DNA of 64,000 bases from Enterobacter vonholyi (GTDB lineage Bacteria > Pseudomonadota > Gammaproteobacteria > Enterobacterales > Enterobacteriaceae): assembly GCF_008364555.1 (NCBI RefSeq), contig NZ_VTUC01000004.1:186001-250000 (forward strand), read 5' to 3'. Positions 47,582 to 59,858 of the stretch are shown here, one piece after another. Position 1 is the stretch's first letter, and each line of letters opens with the position of its first letter. Below the pieces are notes generated by a model. It searched no databases. It was given only the letters and a program-made list of their open reading frames with translations, and was not told the DNA's origin. A program made the translations under genes and the position numbers.

Positions 47582-48241
47582 ATGTATCAACATCATAACT
47601 GGCAAGGTGCATTACTGGATTATCCCGTCAGCAAAGTGGTTTGCGTAGGGAGCAACTATGCAAAACATATTCAGGAGATGGGCAGCGCGACGCCAGAAGA
47701 GCCGGTTCTGTTTATTAAGCCTGAAACGGCGCTTTGCGATATCCGCCAGCCGCTGGCGCTGCCGCAGGGGCTCGGCTCGGTGCATCACGAAGTGGAACTT
47801 GCCGTGCTGATTGGTGCAACGCTTCGCCAGGCCTCAGAAGAACATGTTCAGAAAGCGATTGCCGGATACGGCGTGGCGCTGGATCTGACCCTGCGTGACG
47901 TGCAGGGCAAAATGAAGAAAGCAGGGCAGCCGTGGGAAAAAGCCAAAGGGTTTGATAATTCCTGCCCGATCTCGGCGTTTGTGCCGGTGAGCGAATTTAC
48001 AGGCGATCCGCAGGATACCCCGCTCAGCCTGAAGGTTAACGGCGAGATCCGCCAGCAGGGCACCACGGCAGACATGATCCATAAGATTGTGCCGCTGATC
48101 GCCTACATGAGCCGCTTCTTTACCCTTAAACCAGGCGATGTGATCCTGACCGGCACGCCGGAAGGCGTTGGTCCGCTCGTGAGCGGAGATGAACTGGAGG
48201 TCGGTTTTAACGGCCTGTCGCTGAAAACCCGCGTGCTGTAA
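47582..48241 (+). CDS. ycgM: Fumarylacetoacetate hydrolase-family protein YcgM
   Basis: A 219-residue metal enzyme of the FAH family, which splits or decarboxylates oxo-acids; YcgM has been linked to acylpyruvate or oxaloacetate-type activity. Metal-binding glutamates are seen in EVELAVLIG (near residue 70) and a conserved aspartate in LTLRDVQGK. The C-terminal block GDVILTGTPEGVG is typical. It follows ycgL by 47 bp. Confidence 0.9.
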   Translation: MYQHHNWQGALLDYPVSKVVCVGSNYAKHIQEMGSATPEEPVLFIKPETALCDIRQPLALPQGLGSVHHEVELAVLIGATLRQASEEHVQKAIAGYGVALDLTLRDVQGKMKKAGQPWEKAKGFDNSCPISAFVPVSEFTGDPQDTPLSLKVNGEIRQQGTTADMIHKIVPLIAYMSRFFTLKPGDVILTGTPEGVGPLVSGDELEVGFNGLSLKTRVL

Positions 48242-48334
48242 CCCCATCTTGCCGCCTGAAGAGGGCGGCAAAACTTGCAACAACGTGCCAGACTCGTTAT
48301 AAGGTGCGCTTTCTTTTGACGTGTGGACATCCTG

Positions 48335-48775
48335 ATGAACGACATCCCTTTCTGGCAAAGCAAAACTCTCGACGACATGACTGACGCGGAATGGGAATCA
48401 TTGTGCGACGGCTGCGGGCAGTGCTGCCTGCACAAGCTGATGGATGAAGATACGGATGAAATCTACTTCACCAACGTTGCCTGCAAGCAGCTAAACATTA
48501 AAACCTGCCAGTGCCGCAACTATGAGCGCCGGTTTGAATTTGAGCCGGACTGCATAAAGTTAACCCGGGATAATCTGCCGACGTTTGAATGGCTGCCGCA
48601 TACCTGCGCGTATCGCCTGCTGGCGGAAGGGAAAGGCCTGCCTGACTGGCATCCGCTACTGACCGGTTCAAAAGCGGCGATGCACGGCGAGCGTATCTCT
48701 GTGCGCCACATTGCGGTGAAAGAGTCCGAGGTTCGGGACTGGGAAGATCACATCATGAACCACCCGAGACGTTGA
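48335..48775 (+). CDS. ycgN: Cysteine-rich protein YcgN (UPF0260)
   Basis: A 146-residue cytoplasmic protein of the UPF0260/YkgJ cysteine-cluster group. Conserved cysteines are in [30 protein letters not shown] and HTCAYR, suggesting a metal or Fe-S site. The ATG at 48335 is chosen; an upstream ATG at 48323 is possible. Function is unknown. A terminator follows. Confidence 0.88.
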   Translation: MNDIPFWQSKTLDDMTDAEWESLCDGCGQCCLHKLMDEDTDEIYFTNVACKQLNIKTCQCRNYERRFEFEPDCIKLTRDNLPTFEWLPHTCAYRLLAEGKGLPDWHPLLTGSKAAMHGERISVRHIAVKESEVRDWEDHIMNHPRR

Positions 48776-48780
48776 GATTA

Positions 48781-48806
48781 AAAAACCCGCCGAAGCGGGT
48801 TTTTTA
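48781..48806 (+). terminator. Terminator after ycgN
   Basis: Stem AACCCGC/GCGGGTT with a CGAA loop and a T-run. Confidence 0.9.
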
Positions 48807-48830
48807 TTGTGCTTGTGCTGCCTGATGGCC

Positions 48831-48862
48831 TCATCTCAACCCTTTCCCACGGGAGAGGGCGC
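48831..48862. repeat. GAGAGGG-type palindromic repeat
   Basis: CAACCCTTTCCCACGGGAGAGGG forms an imperfect hairpin of the CCCTCTCCC...GGGAGAGGG class, frequent between genes of Enterobacter and relatives. It is shortened here. Confidence 0.55.
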
Positions 48863-48868
48863 ACACAC

Positions 48869-48896
48869 TAAAAACGGCAACCGAGGTTGCCGTTTT
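48869..48896 (-). terminator. Terminator after dsbB
   Basis: A perfect 12-bp stem AAAACGGCAACC/GGTTGCCGTTTT with a GA loop, four bases downstream of the dsbB stop codon on the minus strand. Confidence 0.85.
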
Positions 48897-48900
48897 GCGT

Positions 48901-49431
48901 TTACCTTCCGAACAAATCGCGTTTCTTCGGTTTGAACGGCTGAGCAATCAGCACCAGCAGCGCCACGACAAAGTAGGCGGCAAAAATGCCTACCAGCCAC
49001 TGCGGCATCTCCAGCGTCAGGAATTCCCACTGACGAACGGAGCAGTCACCGGATGCGACAAACACCTGCGGCAGCCATTTATCCAGCGGCAGCCAGCTCG
49101 GGAAGCGGGCGGCAAAATCGCAGGTCATAAACGGTGACGGATGCAGCTGCATCATGGTGTGCTGCCAGGAGAGTTCAATCCCTTTCCAGGCGCTGTACAG
49201 CCAGATCGCGATAGCGGCATAGCGAAGCGGCGATTTCGGCGCAATTGCGCCCACCAGGCCCGCCCCCATAATGCCGAACAGCGCGCAGCGTTCATAAATA
49301 CAAAGCACGCAAGGTTTCAGTCCCATTACGTGCTGGAACCACAGCGCGACCATTTCCAGCGCAAAGGCGGTCAGGGCCATTAACAACCACGCTCCGCGAC
49401 CGCGGGAGCACTGGTTTAAAAATCTCAACAT
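48901..49431 (-). CDS. dsbB: Disulfide oxidase DsbB
   Basis: A 176-residue inner-membrane protein with four helices that passes electrons from DsbA to quinones. The two pairs of catalytic cysteines are intact: Cys41-Cys44 ([10 protein letters not shown]) and Cys104/Cys130 (TCDF, SGDCS). The start is the second of two near ATGs (49431), giving the E. coli [10 protein letters not shown]-terminus. E. coli has other genes between ycgN and dsbB; they are absent here. Confidence 0.96.
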   Translation of the reverse strand: MLRFLNQCSRGRGAWLLMALTAFALEMVALWFQHVMGLKPCVLCIYERCALFGIMGAGLVGAIAPKSPLRYAAIAIWLYSAWKGIELSWQHTMMQLHPSPFMTCDFAARFPSWLPLDKWLPQVFVASGDCSVRQWEFLTLEMPQWLVGIFAAYFVVALLVLIAQPFKPKKRDLFGR

Positions 49432-49574
49432 AATCATTTCCCTGGAACATGCTTAGAAAGCGCAGTGTAAACGAATTCGTTTTTCGCGCCACCTGTACCT
49501 GGCGAAATAAAACGTAATTGGATGTTTATCGTGCGAAAAGGCAAACGGGCAGCGAACTGCCCGAGATGCATAGT

Positions 49575-51113
49575 TTACTGCGCCGCAAGTATACCCGCTT
49601 GTATCAACCATTGCGTACAGGGAATGAGGGTAATTTTGACGCAAAGCAATCCCACGATCGTGAGCACCAGCGTGTAGGGCAGCGCCATCCACACCATCCG
49701 GCCATAAGAAAGACGTATGAGCGGCGCGAGAGCGGAGGTCAGCAGGAACAGGAAGGCGGCCTGGCCGTTTGGCGTCGCCACCGACGGAAGGTTGGTGCCG
49801 GTATTGATCGCCACGGCCAGCAGTTCAAACTGTCCGGCGCTGATAACGCCTTGCTCCATAGCGGCTTTGGCCTCGTTGATGTAGACCGTCCCGACAAAGA
49901 CGTTATCTGAGATTGACGAGAGCAGGCCGTTAAACAGGTAAAACAGCGACAGCTGAGCATCCGGTGACGCCTGTAATACAAAGGCAATAATCGGCGCGAA
50001 AAGATGCTGGTCGATAATCACCGCCACGACCGCAAAGAACACCGCCAGCAGGGCGGTAAACGGCAGGGCTTCGGTAAACGCTTTACCGATGGCATGTTCG
50101 TCCGTCACGCCGGTAAAGGTAGTGGCGAGAATAATGACTGACAGGCCAATCAGCCCCACTTCGGCAAGATGAAACGCCAGCGCGGCGATAAGCCAGACGC
50201 CGATGATCCCCTGAGCAATCAGGCGCAGCGTCTCCTGGCGGGTCCGCTGGCGTCGGCTTTGCAGATCGAATTTATGCAGTTCCTGACGTACCGGCTCCGG
50301 GAGCTGGGCCCCATAGCCAAAGAGGCGAAATTTTTCCACCAGCAGACAGGTCGCCAGGCCGCAGATAAGCACCGGTACGCTGACCGGGGCCATTCTCAGG
50401 AAGAAATCACCGAAGTGCCAGCCCGCCGCTTTGGCAATGATCAGGTTTTGCGGCTCGCCCACCATGGTCATCACGCCGCCCAGCGCGGTACCGACCCCAG
50501 CGTGCATCATCAGGCTGCGCAGAAACGCGCGGAACTGTTCCAGCACGTCACGGTTATGCGCATCGACGTGGCTGTCATCCTGCAAATCTTCACCCGGACG
50601 AGAGGAGGCCACGCGGTGATAAATACCGTAAAACCCAACCGCGACGCTTATCACCACCGCGACGACCGTTAGCGCGTCCAGGAAGGCCGACAGGAAGGCG
50701 GCGGCAAGGCAAAACGCCAGCGAGAGGAACATTTTTGACGGAATGCTGAGCAGCAGGCGCGTGAAGATAAACAGCAGGAGCTGTTTCATGAAGTAGATGC
50801 CCGCCACCATAAACATCAGCAGCAGAAGCACTTCGAGATTTGACGCCAGCTCTGCTTTGACATGCTCGGCGCTGGTCATGCCGATGACGACGGCTTCAAA
50901 CGCCAGCAATCCGCCCGGCAGCAGGGGATAACATTTTAGCGCCATGGCCAGGGTGAAGATAAACTCAGCCACCAGCAGCCAGCCGGCGATAAAGGGATTC
51001 ACACTAAAAATGATGGGATTAACGACCAGGAAAACCAGCAATATCAGCTTATACCAGTCAGGAGACTGACCTAAAAAATTGCGCCATAGCGCGCGCCCAA
51101 AAGAAATTTCCAC
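49575..51113 (-). CDS. nhaB: Na+/H+ antiporter NhaB
   Basis: A 512-residue membrane antiporter with about 12 hydrophobic segments, for sodium extrusion at moderately alkaline pH. Conserved stretches are [19 protein letters not shown] and [16 protein letters not shown]. The start is GTG at 51113 ([20 protein letters not shown]), which gives the E. coli N-terminus and has AAGGA nine bases upstream; a longer open frame reaching 51143 is unlikely. Divergent from fadR. Confidence 0.95.
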   Translation of the reverse strand: MEISFGRALWRNFLGQSPDWYKLILLVFLVVNPIIFSVNPFIAGWLLVAEFIFTLAMALKCYPLLPGGLLAFEAVVIGMTSAEHVKAELASNLEVLLLLMFMVAGIYFMKQLLLFIFTRLLLSIPSKMFLSLAFCLAAAFLSAFLDALTVVAVVISVAVGFYGIYHRVASSRPGEDLQDDSHVDAHNRDVLEQFRAFLRSLMMHAGVGTALGGVMTMVGEPQNLIIAKAAGWHFGDFFLRMAPVSVPVLICGLATCLLVEKFRLFGYGAQLPEPVRQELHKFDLQSRRQRTRQETLRLIAQGIIGVWLIAALAFHLAEVGLIGLSVIILATTFTGVTDEHAIGKAFTEALPFTALLAVFFAVVAVIIDQHLFAPIIAFVLQASPDAQLSLFYLFNGLLSSISDNVFVGTVYINEAKAAMEQGVISAGQFELLAVAINTGTNLPSVATPNGQAAFLFLLTSALAPLIRLSYGRMVWMALPYTLVLTIVGLLCVKITLIPCTQWLIQAGILAAQ

Positions 51114-51313
51114 AACAGACGTCCTTCCCGTCAAGTAAGACAAAACATCAGTATACGCAAAAAATGCGGCCTGGAGGCGGATAAGGCGGCATTGTAAATT
51201 TCACAAAAATGAAACGGCGATCCCTCTTTTCTCTCTTTGCCGCGCTACCTGCCACTGGCTGCCTCTGGTATGATGAGTCCAATTTGCTAAAGCTGTGTAA
51301 TGGAAATCTCACT

Positions 51314-52033
51314 ATGGTCATTAAGGCGCAGAGCCCGGCGGGTTTCGCGGAAGAGTACATCATTGAAAGCATCTGGAATAATCGTTTCCCTGCGGGGTCC
51401 ATTCTTCCGGCTGAACGCGAACTCTCTGAACTGATTGGCGTCACTCGCACCACGCTGCGTGAAGTGCTTCAGCGGCTGGCGCGCGATGGCTGGTTGACGA
51501 TCCAGCATGGTAAGCCTACGAAAGTAAACAACTTCTGGGAAACATCCGGGTTAAACATTCTTGAAACGCTGGCGCGTCTCGACCATGAAAGCGTGCCGCA
51601 GCTCATTGATAATCTGCTCTCCGTTCGCACCAACATCGCGACGATCTTTATTCGTACAGCTTTCCGTCAGCATCCGGAAGACGCCCTTGCGGTGCTGGCC
51701 AGCGCGAACGAGGTGGAAGATCATGCCGATGCCTTTGCCACCCTCGATTACAACGTGTTTCGCGGCCTGGCGTTTGCCTCCGGCAACCCGGTTTACGGCC
51801 TGATCCTCAACGGTATGAAAGGGCTTTATACCCGCATTGGCCGCCACTACTTTGCCAATCCGGAAGCGCGTAGCCTGGCGCTGGGCTTCTACCATAAGCT
51901 GAGCAAGCTCTGTACCGAAGGCCTGCACGATCAGGTTTATGAGACGGTGCGCCGCTACGGTCACGATTCCGGTGAAATCTGGCACCGTATGCAGAAAACG
52001 CTGCCGGGTGATTTAGCGATTCAGACCCGCTAA
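51314..52033 (+). CDS. fadR: Fatty-acid metabolism regulator FadR
   Basis: A 239-residue GntR-family regulator that represses fatty-acid breakdown genes and activates unsaturated fatty-acid synthesis genes; acyl-CoA lifts it off the DNA. The N-terminal winged helix (residues about 10-75) includes [19 protein letters not shown]. The C-terminal acyl-CoA-binding domain is FadR_C. The start at 51314 ([15 protein letters not shown]) gives the E. coli length. Its target operator is visible at fadD (42272-42288). Confidence 0.97.
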   Translation: MVIKAQSPAGFAEEYIIESIWNNRFPAGSILPAERELSELIGVTRTTLREVLQRLARDGWLTIQHGKPTKVNNFWETSGLNILETLARLDHESVPQLIDNLLSVRTNIATIFIRTAFRQHPEDALAVLASANEVEDHADAFATLDYNVFRGLAFASGNPVYGLILNGMKGLYTRIGRHYFANPEARSLALGFYHKLSKLCTEGLHDQVYETVRRYGHDSGEIWHRMQKTLPGDLAIQTR

Positions 52034-52036
52034 AAG

Positions 52037-52065
52037 AAAAACCTCTCGTATGAGAGGTTTTTTTT
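52037..52065 (+). terminator. Terminator after fadR
   Basis: Stem AACCTCTC/GAGAGGTT with a GTAT loop, A-rich before and T8 after; it may also act for ycgB on the other strand. Confidence 0.9.
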
Positions 52066-52077
52066 CGTCGGGTGGCG

Positions 52078-53610
52078 CTACAGCGTATTCAACCGCGCCG
52101 GGCAACGTTCCAGCAGCTCGACGCTGCCGTCTTCATTCTGCTGCTCCAGCTGCACGTCAAAGCCCCACAGGCGATGCACATGCTTCAGCACCTCTTTACG
52201 CCCTTTATCCAGCGGCGCGCGATTGTGCGGAATATAGCGCAACGTCAGGGAGCGGTCACCGCGCAAATCGACGTTCCATACCTGAATATTCGGTTCAAGG
52301 TTGCTCAGGTTGTACTGGGAGGAAAGGCGAGAGCGGATCTCACGGTATCCCTCCTCGTTGTGGATTGCGGAGATCTCCAGATAGTTGTTGCGATCGTCGT
52401 CCAGCACGGTAAAGAAGCGGAAGTCACGCATGATCTTCGGCGACATAAACTGGCTGATGAAGCTCTCATCCTTAAAGTCGCGCATCGCAAAGTGCAGCGT
52501 TTCCAGCCAGTCTGACCCGGCGATATCCGGGAACCAGTACTTGTCTTCTTCCGTCGGCGACTGGCAGATACGCTTAATGTCCTGGAACATGGCAAAGCCA
52601 AGGGCATACGGGTTAATCCCGCTGTACCACGGGCTATTGTAGGGCGGCTGGAACACCACGTTAGTATGGCTGTGGAGGAACTCCATCATGAACCGCTCGG
52701 TGACTTTCCCCTCGTCGTACAGATGGTTGAGGATAGTGTAGTGCCAGAAGGTCGCCCAGCCTTCGTTCATCACCTGCGTCTGCTTTTGCGGGTAAAAATA
52801 CTGGCTCACCTTGCGCACGATACGCAGGATCTCACGCTGCCACGGCTCCAGCAGCGGGGCGTTCTTCTCCATAAAATAGAGCAGGTTTTCCTGCGGCTCG
52901 GACGGATAACGACGCGCTTCGGCGATCGTTTTTTCCTCCTCACGCTTCGGCAGGGTGCGCCACAGCATGTTCACCTGGCTTTGCAGATACTCTTCGCGGC
53001 TTTTCTGCCGGGCTTTCTCCTCCTGTAGGGAGATTTTCTGCGGACGTTTGTAGCGGTCCACGCCGTAGTTCATCAGCGCGTGGCAGGAGTCGAGCAGTTT
53101 TTCCACTTCGTCCACGCCGTAGCGCTCTTCGCAGTCGGTAATGTATTTACGGGCGAAGATCAGGTAATCGACGATGGAGCTGGCATCCGTCCAGCTGCGG
53201 AACAGATAGTTATTTTTGAAAAAGGAGTTGTGCCCGTAGCAGGCGTGCGCCATCACCAGCGCCTGCATGGTAATGGTGTTCTCTTCCATTAAATAGGCGA
53301 TACACGGATTGGAGTTGATGACGATCTCATACGCCAGACCCTGCTGCCCATGCTTATACAGCCGCTCCGTTTCAATGAATTTCTTACCAAAAGACCAGTG
53401 CGGATAGTTAATCGGCATCCCGACGCTGGAGTAGGCGTCCATCATCTGTTCGGACGTAATGACTTCAATCTGATGGGGATAGGTATCCAGGCGGTACAGT
53501 TTTGCGACCCGGTCGATCTCGGCGAGGTAAACATCCAGCAGCTCGAAGGTCCAGTCGGGTCCATCGCTCAGACGTGTGTTGTCCTTGTTCAGGGAATCAA
53601 TAGTAGCCAT
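52078..53610 (-). CDS. ycgB: SpoVR-family protein YcgB
   Basis: A 510-residue protein of the SpoVR family, widespread in bacteria and often co-expressed with the yeaG/yeaH stationary-phase kinase system; the molecular role is not known. The HACYGHNSFFKNNY and NEGWATFWHYTI segments carry conserved histidines. The start at 53610 gives the E. coli length, with GAGG-like bases upstream. In E. coli it is RpoS-dependent. Confidence 0.93.
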   Translation of the reverse strand: MATIDSLNKDNTRLSDGPDWTFELLDVYLAEIDRVAKLYRLDTYPHQIEVITSEQMMDAYSSVGMPINYPHWSFGKKFIETERLYKHGQQGLAYEIVINSNPCIAYLMEENTITMQALVMAHACYGHNSFFKNNYLFRSWTDASSIVDYLIFARKYITDCEERYGVDEVEKLLDSCHALMNYGVDRYKRPQKISLQEEKARQKSREEYLQSQVNMLWRTLPKREEEKTIAEARRYPSEPQENLLYFMEKNAPLLEPWQREILRIVRKVSQYFYPQKQTQVMNEGWATFWHYTILNHLYDEGKVTERFMMEFLHSHTNVVFQPPYNSPWYSGINPYALGFAMFQDIKRICQSPTEEDKYWFPDIAGSDWLETLHFAMRDFKDESFISQFMSPKIMRDFRFFTVLDDDRNNYLEISAIHNEEGYREIRSRLSSQYNLSNLEPNIQVWNVDLRGDRSLTLRYIPHNRAPLDKGRKEVLKHVHRLWGFDVQLEQQNEDGSVELLERCPARLNTL

Positions 53611-53827
53611 TAGCGCGCCCTCGTTGTGGGTGCTCTCTCTGTCTGGAGAGCCTCCTTTCAAGCATAGATCAACGTGTTAAAAAGCGTGCTGGGGCAGAAA
53701 TTTTTTCTTTGCGATTTCGCGTTTTTGATACGGCAATAAAACGGTGTCCTTCAGCATTTTATGCTGGTTAAAAATAACGCGCAGCAGGAGATCCCAAATT
53801 AGCACTATCCCCTGATGCTGGGGGATG

Positions 53828-53843
53828 TGTGAGGTAAGTCACC
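53828..53843 (+). promoter_or_regulatory. CRP site upstream of dadA
   Basis: TGTGAGGTAAGTCACC matches the CRP pattern TGTGA-N6-TCACA with one mismatch, about 90 bp before the dadA start. Catabolite activation of dadAX with Lrp control is known in E. coli. Confidence 0.75.
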
Positions 53844-53931
53844 ATAAAAAAGTCGTATGTTGAATAATATTTTCAACTAGGTTATCAATCTGTAATTAGA
53901 AGATTGTTCTTTTGCACATAATGGAGTGGCT

Positions 53932-55230
53932 ATGCGTGTTGTCATACTGGGAAGTGGTGTCGTTGGGGTAACCAGCGCCTGGTATTTAAGTCAGGCGGGA
54001 CATGACGTCACCGTTATCGATCGTGAGTCCGGTCCTGCGCTTGAAACCAGCGCGGCGAACGCCGGGCAAATCTCTCCGGGGTATGCGGCACCGTGGGCTG
54101 CACCGGGTGTTCCGCTGAAAGCGATTAAATGGATGTTCCAGCGCCATGCGCCGCTGGCCATCAGCCTTGACGGCACGCAGTTCCAGCTGAAGTGGATGTG
54201 GCAGATGCTGCGCAACTGCGACACCCGCCACTACATGGAGAACAAAGGGCGCATGGTGCGCCTGGCGGAATACAGCCGCGACTGCCTGAAAGCGCTGCGC
54301 GCGTCGACGGGGATTGAGTATGAAGGCCGCCAGGGCGGGACGCTGCAGCTGTTCCGCACCGAGCAGCAGTACGAAAATGCCACCCGCGATATCGCCGTGC
54401 TGGAAGATGCTGGTGTACCTTACCAGCTGCTGGAAGCCAGCCAGCTAGGCCAGGTTGAACCGGCGCTGGCGGAAGTTGCGCATAAGCTGACGGGCGGCCT
54501 GCGCCTGCCGAATGACGAAACCGGCGACTGCCAGCTCTTTACGCAGCGTCTGGCGCAAATGTGCGAACAGGCGGGGGTGAAATTCCGCTTTAACACCTCT
54601 GTCGACAAGCTGCTGTCGGAAGGGGAAAAAATTTACGGCGTGAAGTGCGGCGAGGAGGTGATCAAAGCCGATGCCTACGTGATGGCGTTTGGTTCGTACT
54701 CCACCGCCATGCTGAAAGGTATTCTCGATATTCCGGTCTACCCGCTGAAGGGCTACTCGCTGACCATTCCGGTAAAAGAAGAGAGCGGCGCTCCGGTGTC
54801 GACCATTCTGGATGAAACCTACAAAATCGCCATTACCCGCTTCGATAACCGCATCCGCGTAGGCGGAATGGCGGAAATCGTCGGCTTCAACACTGAACTG
54901 CTGAAACCGCGTCGTGAAACGCTGGAGATGGTCGTGGGCGATCTCTTCCCGCGAGGAGGTTTTGTTGAGCAGGCGACGTTCTGGACCGGCCTGCGTCCGA
55001 TGACCCCGGACGGCACGCCGATCGTGGGCCGCACGCCGTTTAAAAACCTGTGGACCAATACCGGACACGGCACGCTTGGCTGGACGATGGCCTGCGGATC
55101 GGGCCAGCTGCTGAGCGACCTGATTTCCAGGCGCACGCCGGCAATTCCGTTTGACGATTTAAGCGCCGCGCGCTATCAATCGGGGTTTACGCCGTCGCGT
55201 CCACAGCACCTGCACGGCGCGCATAGCTAA
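53932..55230 (+). CDS. dadA: D-amino acid dehydrogenase, small subunit
   Basis: A 432-residue FAD enzyme of the inner membrane that oxidises D-alanine and other D-amino acids to oxo-acids, feeding electrons to the respiratory chain. The N-terminal dinucleotide fold is [17 protein letters not shown]. The family stretch [19 protein letters not shown] is near residue 40. The start at 53932, preceded by GGAG, gives the E. coli length. It is the first gene of dadAX, with dadX 9 bp downstream. Confidence 0.97.
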   Translation: MRVVILGSGVVGVTSAWYLSQAGHDVTVIDRESGPALETSAANAGQISPGYAAPWAAPGVPLKAIKWMFQRHAPLAISLDGTQFQLKWMWQMLRNCDTRHYMENKGRMVRLAEYSRDCLKALRASTGIEYEGRQGGTLQLFRTEQQYENATRDIAVLEDAGVPYQLLEASQLGQVEPALAEVAHKLTGGLRLPNDETGDCQLFTQRLAQMCEQAGVKFRFNTSVDKLLSEGEKIYGVKCGEEVIKADAYVMAFGSYSTAMLKGILDIPVYPLKGYSLTIPVKEESGAPVSTILDETYKIAITRFDNRIRVGGMAEIVGFNTELLKPRRETLEMVVGDLFPRGGFVEQATFWTGLRPMTPDGTPIVGRTPFKNLWTNTGHGTLGWTMACGSGQLLSDLISRRTPAIPFDDLSAARYQSGFTPSRPQHLHGAHS

Positions 55231-55239
55231 GGAGTTGTC

Positions 55240-56310
55240 ATGTCCCGTCCTGTTCTGGCCCAGCTGAACCTGCAGGCCCTGAAGGATAATCTGCAAATTG
55301 TTCGCCGGGCGGCGCCTGGTTCGCGCGTCTGGTCTGTGGTGAAAGCGAATGCCTACGGCCACGGTATTGACCGTATCTGGAGCGCCCTGAGCGCCACCGA
55401 CGGCTTTGCGCTCCTGAACCTGGAAGAGGCCATTCTGCTGCGCGAGCGCGGCTGGAAAGGGCCGATACTGCTTCTGGAGGGCTTTTTCCACGCGGACGAT
55501 CTGCCGCTGCTGGATAAGTATCGGCTGACCACCAGCGTTCACAGCAACTGGCAGATTAAGGCGATTCAGGATGCGAAACTCCATGCGCCGCTGGATATTT
55601 ACCTCAAGGTGAACAGCGGTATGAACCGCCTGGGCTTCCAGCCTGAGCGCGTGCATACGGTCTGGCAGCAGCTGCGCGCCATGAAAAACGTGGGCGAAAT
55701 GACGCTGATGGCCCATTTTGCCGACGCGGAAAAACCGGACGGCATTGCCGATGCCATGGTCCGCATTGAGCAGGCGGCAGAAGGGCTGGACTGCCCGTGC
55801 TCGCTGTCAAATTCGGCGGCCACGCTCTGGCATCCTGAGGCGCACTATAACTGGGTGCGTCCGGGGATCGTTCTTTACGGTGCGTCACCCTCGGGCCAGT
55901 GGCAGGACATCGCCAACAGCGGCCTGAAGCCGGTGATGACCCTGCGCAGCGAAATCATTGGCGTGCAAACCCTGAAAGCCGGCGACACGGTGGGCTACGG
56001 CAGCCGCTACCGGGCAAAGGGCGAGCAGCGGATTGGCATCGTGGCGGGCGGCTATGCCGACGGCTACCCGCGCATCGCGCCGACCGGCACGCCTGTCTGG
56101 GTCGATGGGGTTCGCACGGGAACGGTGGGCACCATATCAATGGATATGCTGGCCGTGGATCTTACGCCATGCCCGCAGGCGGGCATCGGTTCACCGGTCG
56201 AGCTGTGGGGTAACGAAATTAAGATTGATGACGTTGCTGCCGCTGCGGGTACGGTGGGGTACGAATTGATGTGCGCGCTGGCACCGAGAGTGCCGGTTGT
56301 GACGGTGTAA
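55240..56310 (+). CDS. dadX: Catabolic alanine racemase DadX
   Basis: A 356-residue PLP enzyme that makes D-alanine from L-alanine for DadA. The PLP lysine is Lys35 in VVKANAYGHG, and the catalytic tyrosine is in GYGSRY (near 255). AAGGAG lies upstream. It sits directly after dadA. Length equals E. coli DadX. Confidence 0.96.
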   Translation: MSRPVLAQLNLQALKDNLQIVRRAAPGSRVWSVVKANAYGHGIDRIWSALSATDGFALLNLEEAILLRERGWKGPILLLEGFFHADDLPLLDKYRLTTSVHSNWQIKAIQDAKLHAPLDIYLKVNSGMNRLGFQPERVHTVWQQLRAMKNVGEMTLMAHFADAEKPDGIADAMVRIEQAAEGLDCPCSLSNSAATLWHPEAHYNWVRPGIVLYGASPSGQWQDIANSGLKPVMTLRSEIIGVQTLKAGDTVGYGSRYRAKGEQRIGIVAGGYADGYPRIAPTGTPVWVDGVRTGTVGTISMDMLAVDLTPCPQAGIGSPVELWGNEIKIDDVAAAAGTVGYELMCALAPRVPVVTV

Positions 56311-56317
56311 CGAATGG

Positions 56318-56350
56318 TTGTGTCGGGTGGCGCTAGCGCCACCCGGCAAA
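56318..56350. repeat. REP-like palindrome after dadX
   Basis: GGGTGGCGCTAGCGCCACCC (56325-56344) is a 20-bp perfect palindrome of the REP type, flanked by GTC and GGC. It lies between convergent genes and is not followed by a T-run in the dadX direction, so it is a REP unit rather than a simple terminator. Confidence 0.75.
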
Positions 56351-56357
56351 AAAACCG

Positions 56358-58109
<1,752 letters not shown>

Positions 58110-58188
58110 TCAATGTTAACGCTGTTACTAAAACCCTAACATATTAACGACGGCAACAGCGTTTTATTAAGGGGGTATAACGGCTTTT

Positions 58189-59103
58189 TTATGCCTTTAT
58201 GACAGGATGGCCGCTGATGGTCAGCCGACTGCCTGAATCATTGTGGATCAGGGAGGCGTGCGCCCCCAGCGCCAGGGTCACGGTTTGCTGCTCATGACCA
58301 AAATCCAGACCGGTGATGACCGGAACATCCAGCCGCGAGCGAATGAACTCAACCATGGTTTCCAGGGAGTAACCCGCGTCATAGTCATTCGGGGCAGAGC
58401 CGCTGAAGCTGCCCAGCACAATTGCGGACTGGCGCTCAAGAATACCGGCATGATAGAGCTGCAACAGCATGCGCTCGACGCGGAACGGATGTTCGTTGAT
58501 ATCTTCCAGCACCAGAATGCCGTCCTCGATTTGCGGCATCCACGGCGTGCCGATAAGCGAGACCAGCATCGCCAGGTTACCGCCCCAGAGCTGACCTTCA
58601 CATTCCCAGTGTGGTCCATTGCCTTGCCACTCCACGCTGTAGGTGGAATTGCGCAGCGCGCGCCAGAAGTGTTCCACGGTAAACGCATCCAGCTCCGGTG
58701 CGCCGAAGTTACCGGCCAGCATTGGGCCGCTGAAGGTGATAATGTCATACAGCGCCAGCAGCCCAAGCTGGATGACGGTGAAATCGCTGTGGCCGCAGAT
58801 CAGCAGCGGATCCTGCTGCTGACGCTGTGCCAGCCCCTGCCAGTCAATGCTCTCCAGTAACCGGCTCGCACCATATCCGCCGCGCACCGCCAGCACAATC
58901 CGGTTTTCGCCCGTCAGGCTCACCAGACTATTGATATCATTCAGCCGCTGCGCTTCGGTACCGGCAAAACGCTGCTGGCGGCGGGGGATAATTGTCTGAT
59001 TTTCTACCTGGTGGCCCGACTCCAGTAAACGCTGAACGCCCCGCTGCGCCGCTTCCTGGTTAATGCAGTAGCCCGACGGCGCGATGAGATGAAACTGAGA
59101 CAT
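58189..59103 (-). CDS. ldcA: Murein tetrapeptide L,D-carboxypeptidase LdcA
   Basis: A 304-residue S66-family cytoplasmic enzyme that removes the terminal D-alanine from recycled tetrapeptides. The serine nucleophile lies in ICGHSDFTV (near residue 106). The histidine is in LDFGHEQQTV, with a partner glutamate between. Loss causes lysis in stationary phase in E. coli. It is divergent from emtA. Confidence 0.94.
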   Translation of the reverse strand: MSQFHLIAPSGYCINQEAAQRGVQRLLESGHQVENQTIIPRRQQRFAGTEAQRLNDINSLVSLTGENRIVLAVRGGYGASRLLESIDWQGLAQRQQQDPLLICGHSDFTVIQLGLLALYDIITFSGPMLAGNFGAPELDAFTVEHFWRALRNSTYSVEWQGNGPHWECEGQLWGGNLAMLVSLIGTPWMPQIEDGILVLEDINEHPFRVERMLLQLYHAGILERQSAIVLGSFSGSAPNDYDAGYSLETMVEFIRSRLDVPVITGLDFGHEQQTVTLALGAHASLIHNDSGSRLTISGHPVIKA

Positions 59104-59209
59104 GGCAAATCCTTGCTGAATGAGAAACTAATTGTCTATATCATGCCGCTTATTCGCCGCCTGCTTCAAGAGCGGCGCACCGCAATGACCGGCTATAAGG
59201 ATAGATGAC

Positions 59210-59821
59210 GTGAAATTGAGATGGTTTGCTTTTTTGATTGTGTTGCTCGCTGGCTGTAGTTCAAAACATGATTATCAAAACCCGCCCTGGAATCCGGAAG
59301 TGCCGGTGAAGCGGGCCATGCAGTGGATGCCGATCAGTGAGCAAGCCGGGAAGGCCTGGGGCGTCAGTCCGCGCCTCATCACGGCGATCATCGCGGTGGA
59401 GTCAGGCGGTAATCCCACCCTCGTCAGCAAATCCAACGCGGTGGGCCTGATGCAGCTTAAAGCGTCAACGGCGGGGAAAGAAGTTTACCGCTATATGGGC
59501 TGGAGCGGCCAGCCGTCGACCAGCGAGCTGAAGAACCCGGAACGCAACATTTCAATGGGCACGGCCTATCTGAGCATCATGGAGCATGGCGTGCTGAAGG
59601 GCATTAAGGATCCGGAGGTGATGCAGTACGCGCTGGTGGTGTCTTACGTTAACGGTGCCGGCGCGTTGCTCAGAACCTTCTCTTCTGACCGAAAAGAGGC
59701 GATTGAAGAGATTAACGGCATGGACAAAGACGAATTCTTTGAACATGTGGCGAAAAATCATCCGGCACCACAGGCGCCTCGTTATATCTGGAAGGTACAG
59801 AAAGCGATGGATGCCATGTAA
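59210..59821 (+). CDS. emtA: Endo-type membrane-bound lytic transglycosylase EmtA
   Basis: A 203-residue outer-membrane lipoprotein (MltE) that cleaves glycan strands internally. The signal peptide ends in the lipobox LLAGCSS (Cys16). An SLT family 1 fold follows, with the catalytic Glu64 in AVESGGNP and the conserved [10 protein letters not shown]. The start is GTG with AAGGA upstream. Confidence 0.95.
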   Translation: MKLRWFAFLIVLLAGCSSKHDYQNPPWNPEVPVKRAMQWMPISEQAGKAWGVSPRLITAIIAVESGGNPTLVSKSNAVGLMQLKASTAGKEVYRYMGWSGQPSTSELKNPERNISMGTAYLSIMEHGVLKGIKDPEVMQYALVVSYVNGAGALLRTFSSDRKEAIEEINGMDKDEFFEHVAKNHPAPQAPRYIWKVQKAMDAM

Positions 59822-59858
59822 TGCCGCAGACGGGCGGCGGTCACGCTGCCCGATTTCT

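Noticed and set aside
48831-48896. CRISPR-like repeat near 48.85 kb
   Set aside because: Only a single palindromic repeat and a terminator hairpin are present, with no regularly spaced copies.
51209-51313. N-terminal extension of fadR from 51209
   Set aside because: It looks like a signal-peptide-like accident; FadR is cytoplasmic and the ATG at 51314 restores the known N-terminus.
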